39,893 nt of DNA, from assembly GCA_947487055.1 (NCBI GenBank), contig CANKVN010000011.1, positions 1 through 39,893 of the forward strand, in the 5' to 3' direction. Position 1 is the stretch's first letter. Each line of letters begins with the position of its first letter. This DNA comes from Flavobacteriales bacterium (lineage in GTDB: Bacteria > Bacteroidota > Bacteroidia > NS11-12g > UBA955). The position numbers were made by a program, and so were the translations under genes. Positions 19,017 through 28,950 of this stretch are shown here, in pieces. The notes below the pieces were generated by a model, which saw only the letters and a program-made list of their open reading frames with translations, had not been told where the DNA came from and made no database searches.

Positions 19017-19075
19017 TTACGACTGCAAATTACCACTGAATTGCCGCTATCACAAGGAAATTTGCAAATATTGTG

Positions 19076-19864
19076 TTAGCCCAAATACTTTTTGGTGGCT
19101 TCCTGCAATGCCTCCATGATGCCAGGGTTGCCTGCAACAATCTGTTTTCCGAAAATGTATTGGTCTGTTTTTTTGAAATCAGTTACCACGCCACCGGCTT
19201 CCTGCACAATGAGTGCTCCTGCTGCCACATCCCAGGCGCTTAGTCCGGTTTCGTAAAATCCGTCGAACCTGCCGCAGGCGGTATACGCCAGATCAATAGC
19301 TGCAGAACCCATACGGCGCAAACCATGTGTGCCGCGCATCAATTCACCCAGCAGCCTGAGGTAAGCCTCTGTTTGTTGAAATTCATGATAGGGGAATCCG
19401 GTTGCAATGAGTGATTCGCTTAGGTTTTTGGTTTTGCTTACTTTGATTGGTTTGTTGTTGAGGTAAGCACCGAATCCTTTGGCTGCGCAGAATGTTTCGC
19501 CAAGCGCAGGGATGTAAACCACTCCTGCTGCCAATTGCCCATGCTCCATGAGGGCAATGCTGATGGAGAAAATCTGCAAACCATGCAGATAGTTGGTGGT
19601 GCCGTCCAGCGGGTCAATGATCCACACTGTTTGGTTTTCCCGTGCTGCAGGTGCAGTATTTTCTTCGGTGATAAATCCAGCATCTGGGCGAAGTTCGGCC
19701 AGTTTGGCAACCAGCATTTTTTCGCTTTCTACATCCACAAAACTCACCAGCTGGTTGAGGCCTTTGTCAGTTATGGCATCAGCAGAAACGGACCGAAGAT
19801 TTTTCAGCTGAAACACACCTACCATATGGCAAATGTCAATGATGCTATCGAGCAAATGGTTCAT
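19076..19864 (-). CDS. inositol monophosphatase family protein
   Basis: GFITEENT, VWIIDPLDGTTNYLHGLQIFSISIAL, GLSAWDVAAGALIVQEAGGVVTDF. Confidence 0.95.
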   Translation of the reverse strand: MNHLLDSIIDICHMVGVFQLKNLRSVSADAITDKGLNQLVSFVDVESEKMLVAKLAELRPDAGFITEENTAPAARENQTVWIIDPLDGTTNYLHGLQIFSISIALMEHGQLAAGVVYIPALGETFCAAKGFGAYLNNKPIKVSKTKNLSESLIATGFPYHEFQQTEAYLRLLGELMRGTHGLRRMGSAAIDLAYTACGRFDGFYETGLSAWDVAAGALIVQEAGGVVTDFKKTDQYIFGKQIVAGNPGIMEALQEATKKYLG

Positions 19865-22800
19865 TAACGGTTGAGAATCAGATATCCCTTTTCAACGTGA
19901 CGGTACCCTTCTGTATCCAAGGTTTCAATGAGTAAATGGTACATACCGGACATTGCTTCTGTTCCATCGGGTAATGTTCCATCCCAGCCTTTACCAATAC
20001 TACTGGATTCAAATACTTTTGCGCCCCAGCGGTTGTATATTTTCATGGAGAAAACCACACAGCCCCTGGCATATGGCGCATAGCGGTCATTCAATCCATT
20101 GTTGTCCGGAGTGAAGGAATTGGGGATGTGCAGGTAATACACATCTTTAACCTTTATCCAGCTGTATGCCGTATCGGCGCAGCCGGGAGGTACAGCAACA
20201 ATGAGTTGCACCTTGAATTGACCGGTATCTGTGTAGGTGTGGTTTGTGGAGCCTGCTACAGAAGAAATGTTTCCATCCCCGAAATTCCACAAATAAGAAG
20301 TTCCCCCTTTGCTGTTGTCCAAGAATTGAATCAAGGGCTGTTCAATGTTTGTGGTAGCGGGTGTGGCCGTAAATCCTGCTTTGGGATAAGCGGTAACCCT
20401 AATGCTGTCGGTTATTGGGTATGTTTTGCTACATCCAGTTGCATTGGTTACCCGCAGCACCGCAAAGTAAGCGCCTGCTGTGTTATAGACACGGCTGTAT
20501 GGGCCTGTAATGCCATTGGCGGAATCTTTGGGTCCAAATATCCAGTATGCTTTATTTGCATCAGCACTCACAAAGGAAAATTGTATTTTTCCACCCGTGC
20601 AAATTGCGTTGTTGTCTGTGGTTACCACAGCGTTGGGTTTTGGTTCTACCTTAACAGAGGCCGAACTGAAGAAGGAGGGTGAGCAACCATCGGTAAGTGT
20701 ATAGGAATAGGAACGCGTAAAACCGGGCTCAACTTTTTTATTTTTCCATGTTACGGGAACACCATCCAGTAACCAGTTGTAGGCAGTTGATTTGCCTCCG
20801 TTTTGGGTTAAGGTTAGCATGAGCGAATCGCCTTGGCACACCGTAGCTGGACTGGCAGAAATACTTCCACCGAGTGGTAATAATCGGGTGATGCGGAAAC
20901 TGCTGGTGTCGTTGCGAACGGTGCACGCATCGGATAAAATGGCGGTGTAGGTGGTTACGCCCGCTCCCGGATTGAGCAACACACTGCTGCCAACCATGCC
21001 TCCCGGAGTCCAGTTGATCTGGTGGGAAGCCGTTTTGCCACCTGTGGGAGTAAGTTTTACCTGCAAGGTTTGGCCATCGCAGAGTGTTGTGTCAGTTGGT
21101 TTATTCAGCGCCAGTGGGGCAAGCAGGGTAACGCGAATGCTGTCTTTGATTGCGGGAGAGCAATTGTCTGTTCCTGTTATGGCAAACCAGCCTGCGGTTG
21201 CAGGGTTTTCAGTAATGGTGCTCGCCGTTTTGCCATTTGCCCATGTGTACGAGTATCCCGAGCCTTTTCCGCCGCTTAGCGATGCTTTTAGCTGCACGTT
21301 GCTGCTCCGGCAAATGCTGGTGTCTGCGCTGCGCAGCATTTTCAGTGCAGGAAAAGTAATCAGGGAAATGGTATCTTTGGCGGGCAATACTGTGCAACCA
21401 TCTGACAGTGTAACGATGGCGGTAATGGTATCGTTTAGGGTTAGGGATTTGGTTTTGCCGGCTCCCAATCCTTGGTTCCAGGTGTAGGTGTAGCCCAGTG
21501 TGTCGCCACCGGAACCATTGCCGGTAATGGAAATGGATTTGCCAATGCACACCGGCATGCTGCCTGAAGTGATGCCTACCTTCAATTCCGGTTTTACAAA
21601 CACGGTTTGAAATGCGGTATCGGGAATGTCGGTGCAACCATCAGTTAATATTACGCGGTAAGTGGTGGTGGTGGCAGGTGCAACAATATGGGAAGAAATA
21701 GCGGGTAAACCATTGTTCCAGGTATATCCGTAGGCAGCACTAAGGCCGCCTGTGGCTTTTGCTTTTATGCTTGCACTGCGTCCTTTGCAGATGGTGGTGT
21801 CTTTACCAAGGGTTATAGACAATGGTGCCCTAACATCCACCTGAATAGAATCCGTGATTGATTTTCCGGTGCAATAATCGGTTACTGTAAGGAAATACTT
21901 TGTTTTGGATGCGGGTTTAACCACATCTTTTGCCTTGTTGGAGCCATGGCGCCAGCGGTAGGTGTAGTCTGGTGTGTAGCCACCGGCAATCACAGGATTC
22001 ATGGTTAGGCTATCGCCAAAACAGATGGTGGTGTCTTTGCCAAGGTCCAGGGATAATGGCTTGCGAATGCCTATAAATTCGAGTTTGAAACCCTTGCCTT
22101 CTACCAACTGGTCGGAATATTGTTTAAACCACAACGCATCTGCTTTCACGGCCTGCCATGCGCCTGCAAATGGCAGTGTGGAGCCTGTGTATCGTCCTAT
22201 TTTATTGGGCCAGGTGATGCTGTTTTTGAAGAGGACAACAGAATCGTATCCATTTTCGTAATCCAGTACCCTAAAGCGGAAACGGATGGAATCGGCACCG
22301 GGTATTTTTAGTTTGTAGGTAACGACTTTTAGTGCACTGTAGTTTCCTTCTCCGCCATCGTCATACACAAAACCTTTGCACAGAACCCCGCTGTCATTGC
22401 CTTGTATGGGCAGCAATACTGCATTGCAAATGTCGTAGGTGCTGTCCACCTTTACGTATTGCACCTTGGTGATGCTGTCTTTTTTATTGTTGAAACAGCT
22501 GGTAACCACCAGTTTCACATTGAATTTGCCGTAGGAACTGTAGGTTTTGGACGGATTGTTTAAAACAGATCCGCTGCCATCGCCAAACTGCCATTGGCTG
22601 GATTTATAATTATCGCTGAGGTTGAGGAAATTAAGGGTTTTTCCGGTTCGGCATGCCAGCGTGTCACCGATGAAACTGGCTTTCACGTAGCCGCTGTCAT
22701 ACTTGTTGCCAACACCACAAACCCACCAGGCATTGGTAACGGCTATCACTTCCTTGCTGCATTGGCCGTAAAGGTCGGCAGCGGACAAAATGCTGTAGGT

Positions 22801-24348
22801 TCTGGCATCTGCATATTGTGAATTTTTGGTGAGGTAAACAGACAGGTTTCGGTAAGCAATTTTTCCAGCTTTCACAATCCCCAAAGAATCGATTTGAAAG
22901 GCCCATCCTTTTTCGTTGGTGCCCTTTCCCCCGTTTGCGATGAGGTAATACCAGTAATTTTGAACGCCGCTGTTATAATGCACGCCACCATTGTCGCCTG
23001 CACCGGCATACCAGCTTACGCCTTTGTAGAATTTCGGGTGGCTAAACAGGTTTGGATTGGTCATGCTGCGAATGCCCTTTTTGGTAGGGGTCATGTCTTC
23101 GCCAATCAGCCAGCTCCATTTGGATGGGCGTGCCCACATTTCAATGGAATTGCCAAAAACGTCGCTAAAGCTCTCGTTTAGGGCTCCACTTTCATAACTG
23201 TAAACCAGGTTTGCGGTATAGGTGGTAACAGCATGCGCTATTTCATGGCCGCAAACATCCAGCGCCGTAAGCGGGGTAAAAACAGAGCCATTTCCATCGC
23301 CATAGGTCATGTAAGAGCCATTCCAGAAAGCGTTGTTGTAGTTGGAGCTATAATGCACGTAGCTCAGTATTTTGGCTCCATTGGCATCAAAGCTATTACG
23401 GCTGTGTTCTTTGCTGAAATAATCGTAAGTCATTTCGGCACCCCAGTGGGCGTCGGTTGCAACCTCGTCTTTGTTGGTGTTTACATTGTTCCAGTAATTG
23501 TCGGCATCGGTAAAGTCTGTGGCAGCACCATAGCTTGTTCCTTTGTTTAGGTTGTAGGTTTCTATTCCCTTGCCACGTGTGGTTTCCCTCAATCTGAAAT
23601 TGGTAGGGCTGGTGCTGTCTGTTTGGAATTTCTGTGTGCCACTGTATTTGGTAACTGCTGTGCCGGTTACATTGGTGTGCAGTATCAGGTTTTGGGATGC
23701 CAGGATATCGCCGGACTCAGCATCCACATAAATGCTTTTCCCTGCCAGGGGTTCCAGGGCGTAAACATCAAATTTGTAGGCCAGTTTGTGTGTTTTATCC
23801 AGGTCGAAGTTGGCCGGGCAGTAGCAAAGCGTGCCTTTCGGGAAAAACGACGTATCGGGGTTGTTGCAAAGTTGCTTAAGAATGTCATTTTGGGCCTTGT
23901 CTTGCCAGTAATATTGCTGTGCAGGAAGAAATGCAAGAGCTTTGCTTCTGGCTTCATCTGCGGATAGGGTGCGCTTTCCAGAAAAATAGGATTCCGGAAC
24001 CATGTCGCCATTTACGCTTAGTAAAACCCCGCTTTTTTCGTGTAGGATAATGGTTGATAATTCGGATGGGATGCCTTTAACATATAGCTGTGCCCTATGG
24101 TGTGTTTGCCCTAGCTCATCGCTAAGTGTCGAATAGATTTTCCACTGTGTTTGTTGGCTGTAATTGCCAATTTTCGCAACCATTTGGGGCCAACCAGAAA
24201 AAGCGGGTTTCGTTTTTTCAGAAAAAACAAATATAGCAGGTGTTGGAAGGATAGTATGCTTCACTGAGCCGCTGTTAACGGTTTGCGCAAAAAGGCTGTG
24301 CGACACCAGGCACAGTAGGGTATAGGCTAATGCATAACATCCACGCAT
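19864..24348 (-). CDS. M4 family (thermolysin-like) metallopeptidase with Ig-like/PKD repeats and T9SS type B / gliding-motility C-terminal domain
   Basis: HEIAHAVT...GALNESFSDVFGNSIE zinc motif; tandem 'TICxG..' repeats; PKD-like FGDGNISS; C-terminal NSFTPDNNGLNDRYAP...IYNRWGAKVFES. Confidence 0.95.
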   Translation of the reverse strand: MRGCYALAYTLLCLVSHSLFAQTVNSGSVKHTILPTPAIFVFSEKTKPAFSGWPQMVAKIGNYSQQTQWKIYSTLSDELGQTHHRAQLYVKGIPSELSTIILHEKSGVLLSVNGDMVPESYFSGKRTLSADEARSKALAFLPAQQYYWQDKAQNDILKQLCNNPDTSFFPKGTLCYCPANFDLDKTHKLAYKFDVYALEPLAGKSIYVDAESGDILASQNLILHTNVTGTAVTKYSGTQKFQTDSTSPTNFRLRETTRGKGIETYNLNKGTSYGAATDFTDADNYWNNVNTNKDEVATDAHWGAEMTYDYFSKEHSRNSFDANGAKILSYVHYSSNYNNAFWNGSYMTYGDGNGSVFTPLTALDVCGHEIAHAVTTYTANLVYSYESGALNESFSDVFGNSIEMWARPSKWSWLIGEDMTPTKKGIRSMTNPNLFSHPKFYKGVSWYAGAGDNGGVHYNSGVQNYWYYLIANGGKGTNEKGWAFQIDSLGIVKAGKIAYRNLSVYLTKNSQYADARTYSILSAADLYGQCSKEVIAVTNAWWVCGVGNKYDSGYVKASFIGDTLACRTGKTLNFLNLSDNYKSSQWQFGDGSGSVLNNPSKTYSSYGKFNVKLVVTSCFNNKKDSITKVQYVKVDSTYDICNAVLLPIQGNDSGVLCKGFVYDDGGEGNYSALKVVTYKLKIPGADSIRFRFRVLDYENGYDSVVLFKNSITWPNKIGRYTGSTLPFAGAWQAVKADALWFKQYSDQLVEGKGFKLEFIGIRKPLSLDLGKDTTICFGDSLTMNPVIAGGYTPDYTYRWRHGSNKAKDVVKPASKTKYFLTVTDYCTGKSITDSIQVDVRAPLSITLGKDTTICKGRSASIKAKATGGLSAAYGYTWNNGLPAISSHIVAPATTTTYRVILTDGCTDIPDTAFQTVFVKPELKVGITSGSMPVCIGKSISITGNGSGGDTLGYTYTWNQGLGAGKTKSLTLNDTITAIVTLSDGCTVLPAKDTISLITFPALKMLRSADTSICRSSNVQLKASLSGGKGSGYSYTWANGKTASTITENPATAGWFAITGTDNCSPAIKDSIRVTLLAPLALNKPTDTTLCDGQTLQVKLTPTGGKTASHQINWTPGGMVGSSVLLNPGAGVTTYTAILSDACTVRNDTSSFRITRLLPLGGSISASPATVCQGDSLMLTLTQNGGKSTAYNWLLDGVPVTWKNKKVEPGFTRSYSYTLTDGCSPSFFSSASVKVEPKPNAVVTTDNNAICTGGKIQFSFVSADANKAYWIFGPKDSANGITGPYSRVYNTAGAYFAVLRVTNATGCSKTYPITDSIRVTAYPKAGFTATPATTNIEQPLIQFLDNSKGGTSYLWNFGDGNISSVAGSTNHTYTDTGQFKVQLIVAVPPGCADTAYSWIKVKDVYYLHIPNSFTPDNNGLNDRYAPYARGCVVFSMKIYNRWGAKVFESSSIGKGWDGTLPDGTEAMSGMYHLLIETLDTEGYRHVEKGYLILNR

Positions 24349-24390
24349 AGGCGGTAGCTATGACAAATATAGGAAAAAACCTTTAGGAAA

Positions 24391-24807
24391 TCAGCAAAAA
24401 CTTTCGTAGGCGCCTGCCAAATTGTCGGCAACCATGTCAGCGGTTCTGCCTTCAATCATGTGGCGCTCCACCATGTGCACGATTTTGCCGTCTTTGAAGA
24501 GGGCTACTGCTGGCGAAGATGGAGGGAAAGGCACCATGAATTCACGCGCTTTTTGGGTGGCATCAAGATCCTGGCCAGCGAACACCGTGAGCAAATGGTC
24601 TGGTTTTTTGTCGCCTTGCAAGCTTTTAAGGATGCCCGGCCTGGCGCTTCCGGCGGCACATCCGCATACGGAGTTTATCACCACCAGGGCAGTGCCTGAT
24701 ACATTGGCCATGGCTGTTTCTACATCATCCGCGGTGCGCAGTTCAGTGAAACCCTTATTGGTAAGTTCTGCACGCATTGGCGCTACAAGCATTTCTGGAT
24801 ATGGCAT
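24391..24807 (-). CDS. BrxA/BrxB (YphP/YqiW) family bacilliredoxin
   Basis: MPYPEMLVAPMRAELTNKGFTEL..., VVINSVCGCAAGSARPGI (CGC motif). Confidence 0.93.
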   Translation of the reverse strand: MPYPEMLVAPMRAELTNKGFTELRTADDVETAMANVSGTALVVINSVCGCAAGSARPGILKSLQGDKKPDHLLTVFAGQDLDATQKAREFMVPFPPSSPAVALFKDGKIVHMVERHMIEGRTADMVADNLAGAYESFC

Positions 24808-24904
24808 AGTATGGTTTCTTTATTGATACAACTGCAAATGTAAGGCCAATTATCAGCCTTCATGAAATTATTGACCTATTGGCGTTTGGTGTGGAAGCAG
24901 GGGA

Positions 24905-26137
24905 TTAAATTTTGTCGCCTCCGATATACACCGATTCTGCATGGTTGATACCGAAGAAGTAAGGCACAGACTGAAGGGCATTCCGGGTTTCTGTGGTCCA
25001 GAAATCGGCCTGCTTTCCTACAGCAATGCTGCCTGTTGAATTTTCCAGACGCAAACTTCTGGCCGCGTTGATGGTGATGGCATTGAAACCTTCGGAAGGC
25101 AATAGTTTAATCTGGCTGCAACCCAGGCTCCAGACCATCTGTAAGTTGCAAACTGGGCTGCTTCCGGGATTGAAATCCGAAGCCAAAGCAAACGGCAGGC
25201 CGGCGTCAATGATGCGCCTTCCATCGGCATAAGGTATTCCAAGGAAATAGGAAGTGCCGGGCAATCCCACTGGCATTACTGCCGAGTTTCTTAGGCAATC
25301 AATTTCGGCTTCGCCCAAATGTTCCAGGTGGTCTGCACTCCAGGCGCCGGCTTTTACTGCTGCCTGTACGCCACCGGTGATACCAAGTTCGTTGGCATGA
25401 ATTTTGGCCGGAAGCCCATATTCGGCTCCCGCTTCAAGCAATTGAAGGGTTTCTTCAGGGGTGAAAAAGCCACGGTCGCAAAATACATCCATGTGGTCGG
25501 CCAGGCCTGCCTCGCATACGGCCGGCAACATTTCGGAAATAATATGTTGCACATAAGCTTCCCTGTTGCCTTTAAATTCGGGTGGAACCGCATGGGCACC
25601 CAGAAAGGTGGTTTTTACGGTAGCGCTAACAGCATTGCCTATTCTGCGGGCAATGCGGAGCATTTTTAACTCGCTTGCCGTGTCGAGGCCATATCCGCTT
25701 TTAATCTCCAGTGTTGTGGTGCCGTGTTCCAGCATGCGCTGCACGCGCCATAAACTTTGCTCATATAGCAGTTCCTCATCCATGCTGCGCAGTTTGGCTG
25801 CTGAATTGAGAATTCCGCCACCGGCTTCTGCTATGGCTTCGTAGCTTATACCTTTTAGCCGCATTTCCCACTCACCGCTGCGGGGTTCGGCAAAAACGGT
25901 ATGGGTATGGCTGTCTACCAAGCCGGGCAATACTTCCAGGCCTTGCAGGTTTATTTCTTCATCTGCGCCGGGCATGGGCGTTTGCATGCTTCCCCACGAG
26001 GCTATTTTGCCTTGTTCTACCAATAGCCAGGCCTTTTCCAGGCTTTCAACAGCATTCATTTCCTTGCCGGATTTTTGGCTTGCAATGGAAGTTTCGATGC
26101 CATGTAATTGCTCAATATGGGTAAATAGTTTGCGCAT
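24905..26137 (-). CDS. hutI: imidazolonepropionase
   Basis: LEVLPGLVDSHTHTVFAEPRSGEWEMRLKGISYEAIAEAGGGILNSAAKLR; HANELGITGGVQAAVKAGAWSADHLEHL; ASDFNPGSSP. Start reassigned to MRKLF near 26137 (MLFLQ at 26155 is an alternative). Confidence 0.95.
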   Translation of the reverse strand: MRKLFTHIEQLHGIETSIASQKSGKEMNAVESLEKAWLLVEQGKIASWGSMQTPMPGADEEINLQGLEVLPGLVDSHTHTVFAEPRSGEWEMRLKGISYEAIAEAGGGILNSAAKLRSMDEELLYEQSLWRVQRMLEHGTTTLEIKSGYGLDTASELKMLRIARRIGNAVSATVKTTFLGAHAVPPEFKGNREAYVQHIISEMLPAVCEAGLADHMDVFCDRGFFTPEETLQLLEAGAEYGLPAKIHANELGITGGVQAAVKAGAWSADHLEHLGEAEIDCLRNSAVMPVGLPGTSYFLGIPYADGRRIIDAGLPFALASDFNPGSSPVCNLQMVWSLGCSQIKLLPSEGFNAITINAARSLRLENSTGSIAVGKQADFWTTETRNALQSVPYFFGINHAESVYIGGDKI

Positions 26138-26168
26138 GCCCTGCAAAAAAAGCATATTTGAAGTGGTT

Positions 26169-26699
26169 ATGGGCAAAGAATTACAAGAACGTTTGAAAAT
26201 GTTACCGATTAAAGGCAATGCTGTCTTTATTGCCAGGGGGGCGCATGTCATTGGCGATGTGCATCTGGCCGATCAGTCCAGTGTATGGTTTGGTGCGGTT
26301 CTGCGCGGCGATGCCGACCAAATCAGGGTGGGGGCACGGAGCAATATCCAGGACAATGCGGTATTGCATGCCGATAAGGGCGATCCCTGTATCATTGGGG
26401 AAGACTGCATCATTGGCCATGCAGCCATTGTGCATGGCGCAAGGTTAAGCCACCACGTGCTTGTGGGGATGCATGCCACAGTGCTGAATAATGCCGAAAT
26501 CGGCGAATACAGCATTGTTGGAGCCAATGCGCTGGTTCCTGCAGGCATGAAGATACCGCCTTACAGCCTTGTTCTTGGGGTGCCTGCGAAAGTGGTTAAA
26601 ACAATGGATAAATCAGTGGAGAGGCGGATTCAGGAAAATGTAGACGAATACGTGGAAAGGGCTGCAGATTATATGGCTGCGGGCATTGCCAAACCTTAG
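26169..26699 (+). CDS. gamma-carbonic anhydrase-like left-handed beta-helix (hexapeptide) protein
   Basis: GDVHLADQSSVWFGAVLRGDADQIRVGARSNIQDNAVLHADKGDPCIIGEDCIIGHAAIVHGARLSHHVLVGMHATVLNNAEIGEYSIVGANALVP. Start at ATG 26169. Confidence 0.93.
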   Translation: MGKELQERLKMLPIKGNAVFIARGAHVIGDVHLADQSSVWFGAVLRGDADQIRVGARSNIQDNAVLHADKGDPCIIGEDCIIGHAAIVHGARLSHHVLVGMHATVLNNAEIGEYSIVGANALVPAGMKIPPYSLVLGVPAKVVKTMDKSVERRIQENVDEYVERAADYMAAGIAKP

Positions 26700-26768
26700 A
26701 TCACAAACCTTCAGGTTGATTTGGAAATATGCCTAAAATTCCGTATATTGAGGAAAGGAAGTAGGAAA

Positions 26769-27473
26769 TTACTTCGTTGTCTTGGCAGCGGGCTTGTCCT
26801 TGGCAGGTTTTTTCTCCTTGGACTCCTTTTTCTCGCCGTCGGCCTTTTTGAAATTGAAGTTGTAGGCTACACCAATGCGGTGTTCCCAAAGCTGATCCCA
26901 GTTGTTGCCGGAAACGTAACCATCCAGCTGGTCATCAAAGGAGGGCAACCAGGTTGAATTCAGGTTAATCTGCATGCGTTGTGAGCATTTAATGTTAACG
27001 CCCAAGCCAACCGGGATGTTAATGAATTCTACCTTGCGCCAATCTGGGGTGTAGTCCGGCTTTTGGCGGTCGCCATAAAACAGTCCTACGCCAACAGCCA
27101 GGTAAGGTGAAAGGAAAGCATCCTCTTTAATCCACTTGCCATTGTTGAATTTGATTCTGGCGGTAAGGTTCGTATTTATGCCTTTGAGATTCAGTTTTGG
27201 GTATTGCTCCTGGTAGATGTTTGGGGTAGGAGAATGGTAAAATTTACCATAATTGGCATTAAGGCTAAGGTCAATCCATGAATTCAGGTAACGCGAAACA
27301 CCGCCACCAACCTGAAAATTTGGGAATCTAAACTGGAGGAGTGTTTTTCCCAAATCACCTTTATATTCTTTGTAATTGCCGTTAACGGCTGCAGACCATC
27401 GGTGGGTTGATGTTTGGGCAAATGAATTACCCAACAATAACATGGAAAAAGAAACACAAAGCAGTTTTTTCAT
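26769..27473 (-). CDS. outer membrane beta-barrel protein
   Basis: Signal peptide MKKLLCVSFSMLLLGNSFAQ; alternating aromatic beta-strand sequence; Lys/Glu-rich C-terminal tail. Confidence 0.8.
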   Translation of the reverse strand: MKKLLCVSFSMLLLGNSFAQTSTHRWSAAVNGNYKEYKGDLGKTLLQFRFPNFQVGGGVSRYLNSWIDLSLNANYGKFYHSPTPNIYQEQYPKLNLKGINTNLTARIKFNNGKWIKEDAFLSPYLAVGVGLFYGDRQKPDYTPDWRKVEFINIPVGLGVNIKCSQRMQINLNSTWLPSFDDQLDGYVSGNNWDQLWEHRIGVAYNFNFKKADGEKKESKEKKPAKDKPAAKTTK

Positions 27474-27652
27474 AACTTAATAATGTTGCGAATATACCGA
27501 TTGGATGCAAAATTCCAAAAAAGTCAATCCAATTAACCAATTCGATAATATCAATCGATTTTTAAAGCGCATTTTTTTGGTTGAATAATCCTGAAATAAT
27601 AATTCCCAAACCCGATTTAGCTATATATGGCTTATACTTGCAGTAAATCGTT

Positions 27653-28612
27653 ATGGCGCGCAAAACGAAGTACTTTTTTAATCCAAAGAGCTTAAGTTTT
27701 GAGCGGGTTAGGGATAACCGCAGCTATATGCTTTGGCGCGCCATTGGTTTCAGCAGCCTTATTTTGGTGCTATCCCTTTTGTTTTCAGCACTTTTCAGCA
27801 GGATTTTTGCCAACCCGCGGGAGCGTTCTTTAATGGACGATAACGCTTCATTGCGGCGAGAAATTAAAATGTTGGATCGTGGGGTAAATGAACTGGAGCA
27901 AAACCTAGCTGTACTTAAGGAACGCGATGTAAAGATTTACAGGGCGATGTATGAGGCGGAACCTCCAAAGCCTATTGATTACAGGGGTGCAGATTATGCA
28001 GAACTGAAAAAATTGCCAGAAGGCGATTTGATTCAGCGCATTCGCCAGAAAATAGACCGGTTAGGGAAGGAATCTTACGCACAGGCTGTTTCTTATGAAA
28101 CGCTGAAGCGGTTGATCAGGAGTAAAGAGTCGTTTGTGAATGCCATTCCTGCAATTCAGCCTGTATCCAACGAAGATTTAAACCAGATGGCCAGTGGATT
28201 TGGTTATCGGCTGGATCCTTTTTACCGCACATTCACCTTCCATCCAGGTATGGATTTTACCGCCGATGTGGGCACGGAAGTATACGCCACCGGCGATGGC
28301 ATTGTTCAAAAGAGCCAGGATGACGGATGGGGATATGGAAACCATGTAATCATCAATCATGGATTTGGCTACACCACACTTTACGGTCATTTAAGTAAAA
28401 TAGCCGTTAGTTCCGGTGCAAGTATAAAGCGCGGGCAGCTGGTAGGATATGTGGGGAACACCGGCCGAAGTACGGGACCCCATTTGCATTATGAGGTTCG
28501 CAGGGGCGGGAATCCGCTGAATCCTGCATTCTTTTACCACCACGACTTAACCGACGAGCAGTATCGCAGAATGATTGAAATGAGCAGCAGGCAAACAAAA
28601 CGATTTGATTAA
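27653..28612 (+). CDS. M23 family metallopeptidase
   Basis: GFGYRLDPFYRTFTFHPGMDFTADVGTEVYATGDGIV...YGNHVIINHGFGYTTLYGHLSKI...GYVGNTGRSTGPHLHYEVRRGG. Confidence 0.96.
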   Translation: MARKTKYFFNPKSLSFERVRDNRSYMLWRAIGFSSLILVLSLLFSALFSRIFANPRERSLMDDNASLRREIKMLDRGVNELEQNLAVLKERDVKIYRAMYEAEPPKPIDYRGADYAELKKLPEGDLIQRIRQKIDRLGKESYAQAVSYETLKRLIRSKESFVNAIPAIQPVSNEDLNQMASGFGYRLDPFYRTFTFHPGMDFTADVGTEVYATGDGIVQKSQDDGWGYGNHVIINHGFGYTTLYGHLSKIAVSSGASIKRGQLVGYVGNTGRSTGPHLHYEVRRGGNPLNPAFFYHHDLTDEQYRRMIEMSSRQTKRFD

Positions 28613-28950
28613 TGGAAGAATTACAAACTACCACAAAAAAATATTACAAAATTGGGGAGGTTAGCAAATTGCTGGATGTTCCCGCATCCACATTGCGCTA
28701 CTGGGAAAAAGAGTTTGCACAGATAAAACCCATGAAGAGTAAAAAGGGTGACAGGATTTATTCCTTGAAGGATATTGACATTCTCAAGGAAATTAAATAC
28801 CTCACCCACGACAAAGGGATTAAAATTGCGAAGGCATCGCAGAAAGTGAGAAAGAATGCTAGCGGTGAAAATCCCAATACAGAATTGTTGAAAAAACTAA
28901 GGGCACTGAGGGATCAGCTGCTCGTTTTTAAACAAGCACTGGGCGAATGA
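28612..28950 (+). CDS. MerR family transcriptional regulator
   Basis: KKYYKIGEVSKLLDVPASTLRYWEKEFAQIKPMKSKKGDRIYSLKDIDIL. Confidence 0.93.
   Translation: MEELQTTTKKYYKIGEVSKLLDVPASTLRYWEKEFAQIKPMKSKKGDRIYSLKDIDILKEIKYLTHDKGIKIAKASQKVRKNASGENPNTELLKKLRALRDQLLVFKQALGE

Noticed and set aside
20128-21487. ORFs of 184 and 178 aa on the plus strand
   Set aside because: Antisense shadows of the repeat region of the M4 metallopeptidase.
24391-24807. BREX phage-defence component (because of the name BrxA/BrxB)
   Set aside because: This is a bacilliredoxin (CGC motif, YphP/YqiW family), unrelated to BREX.
25974-26168. N-terminal extension of the gamma-carbonic anhydrase-like ORF
   Set aside because: It overlaps hutI antisense; conserved sequence starts at ATG 26169.
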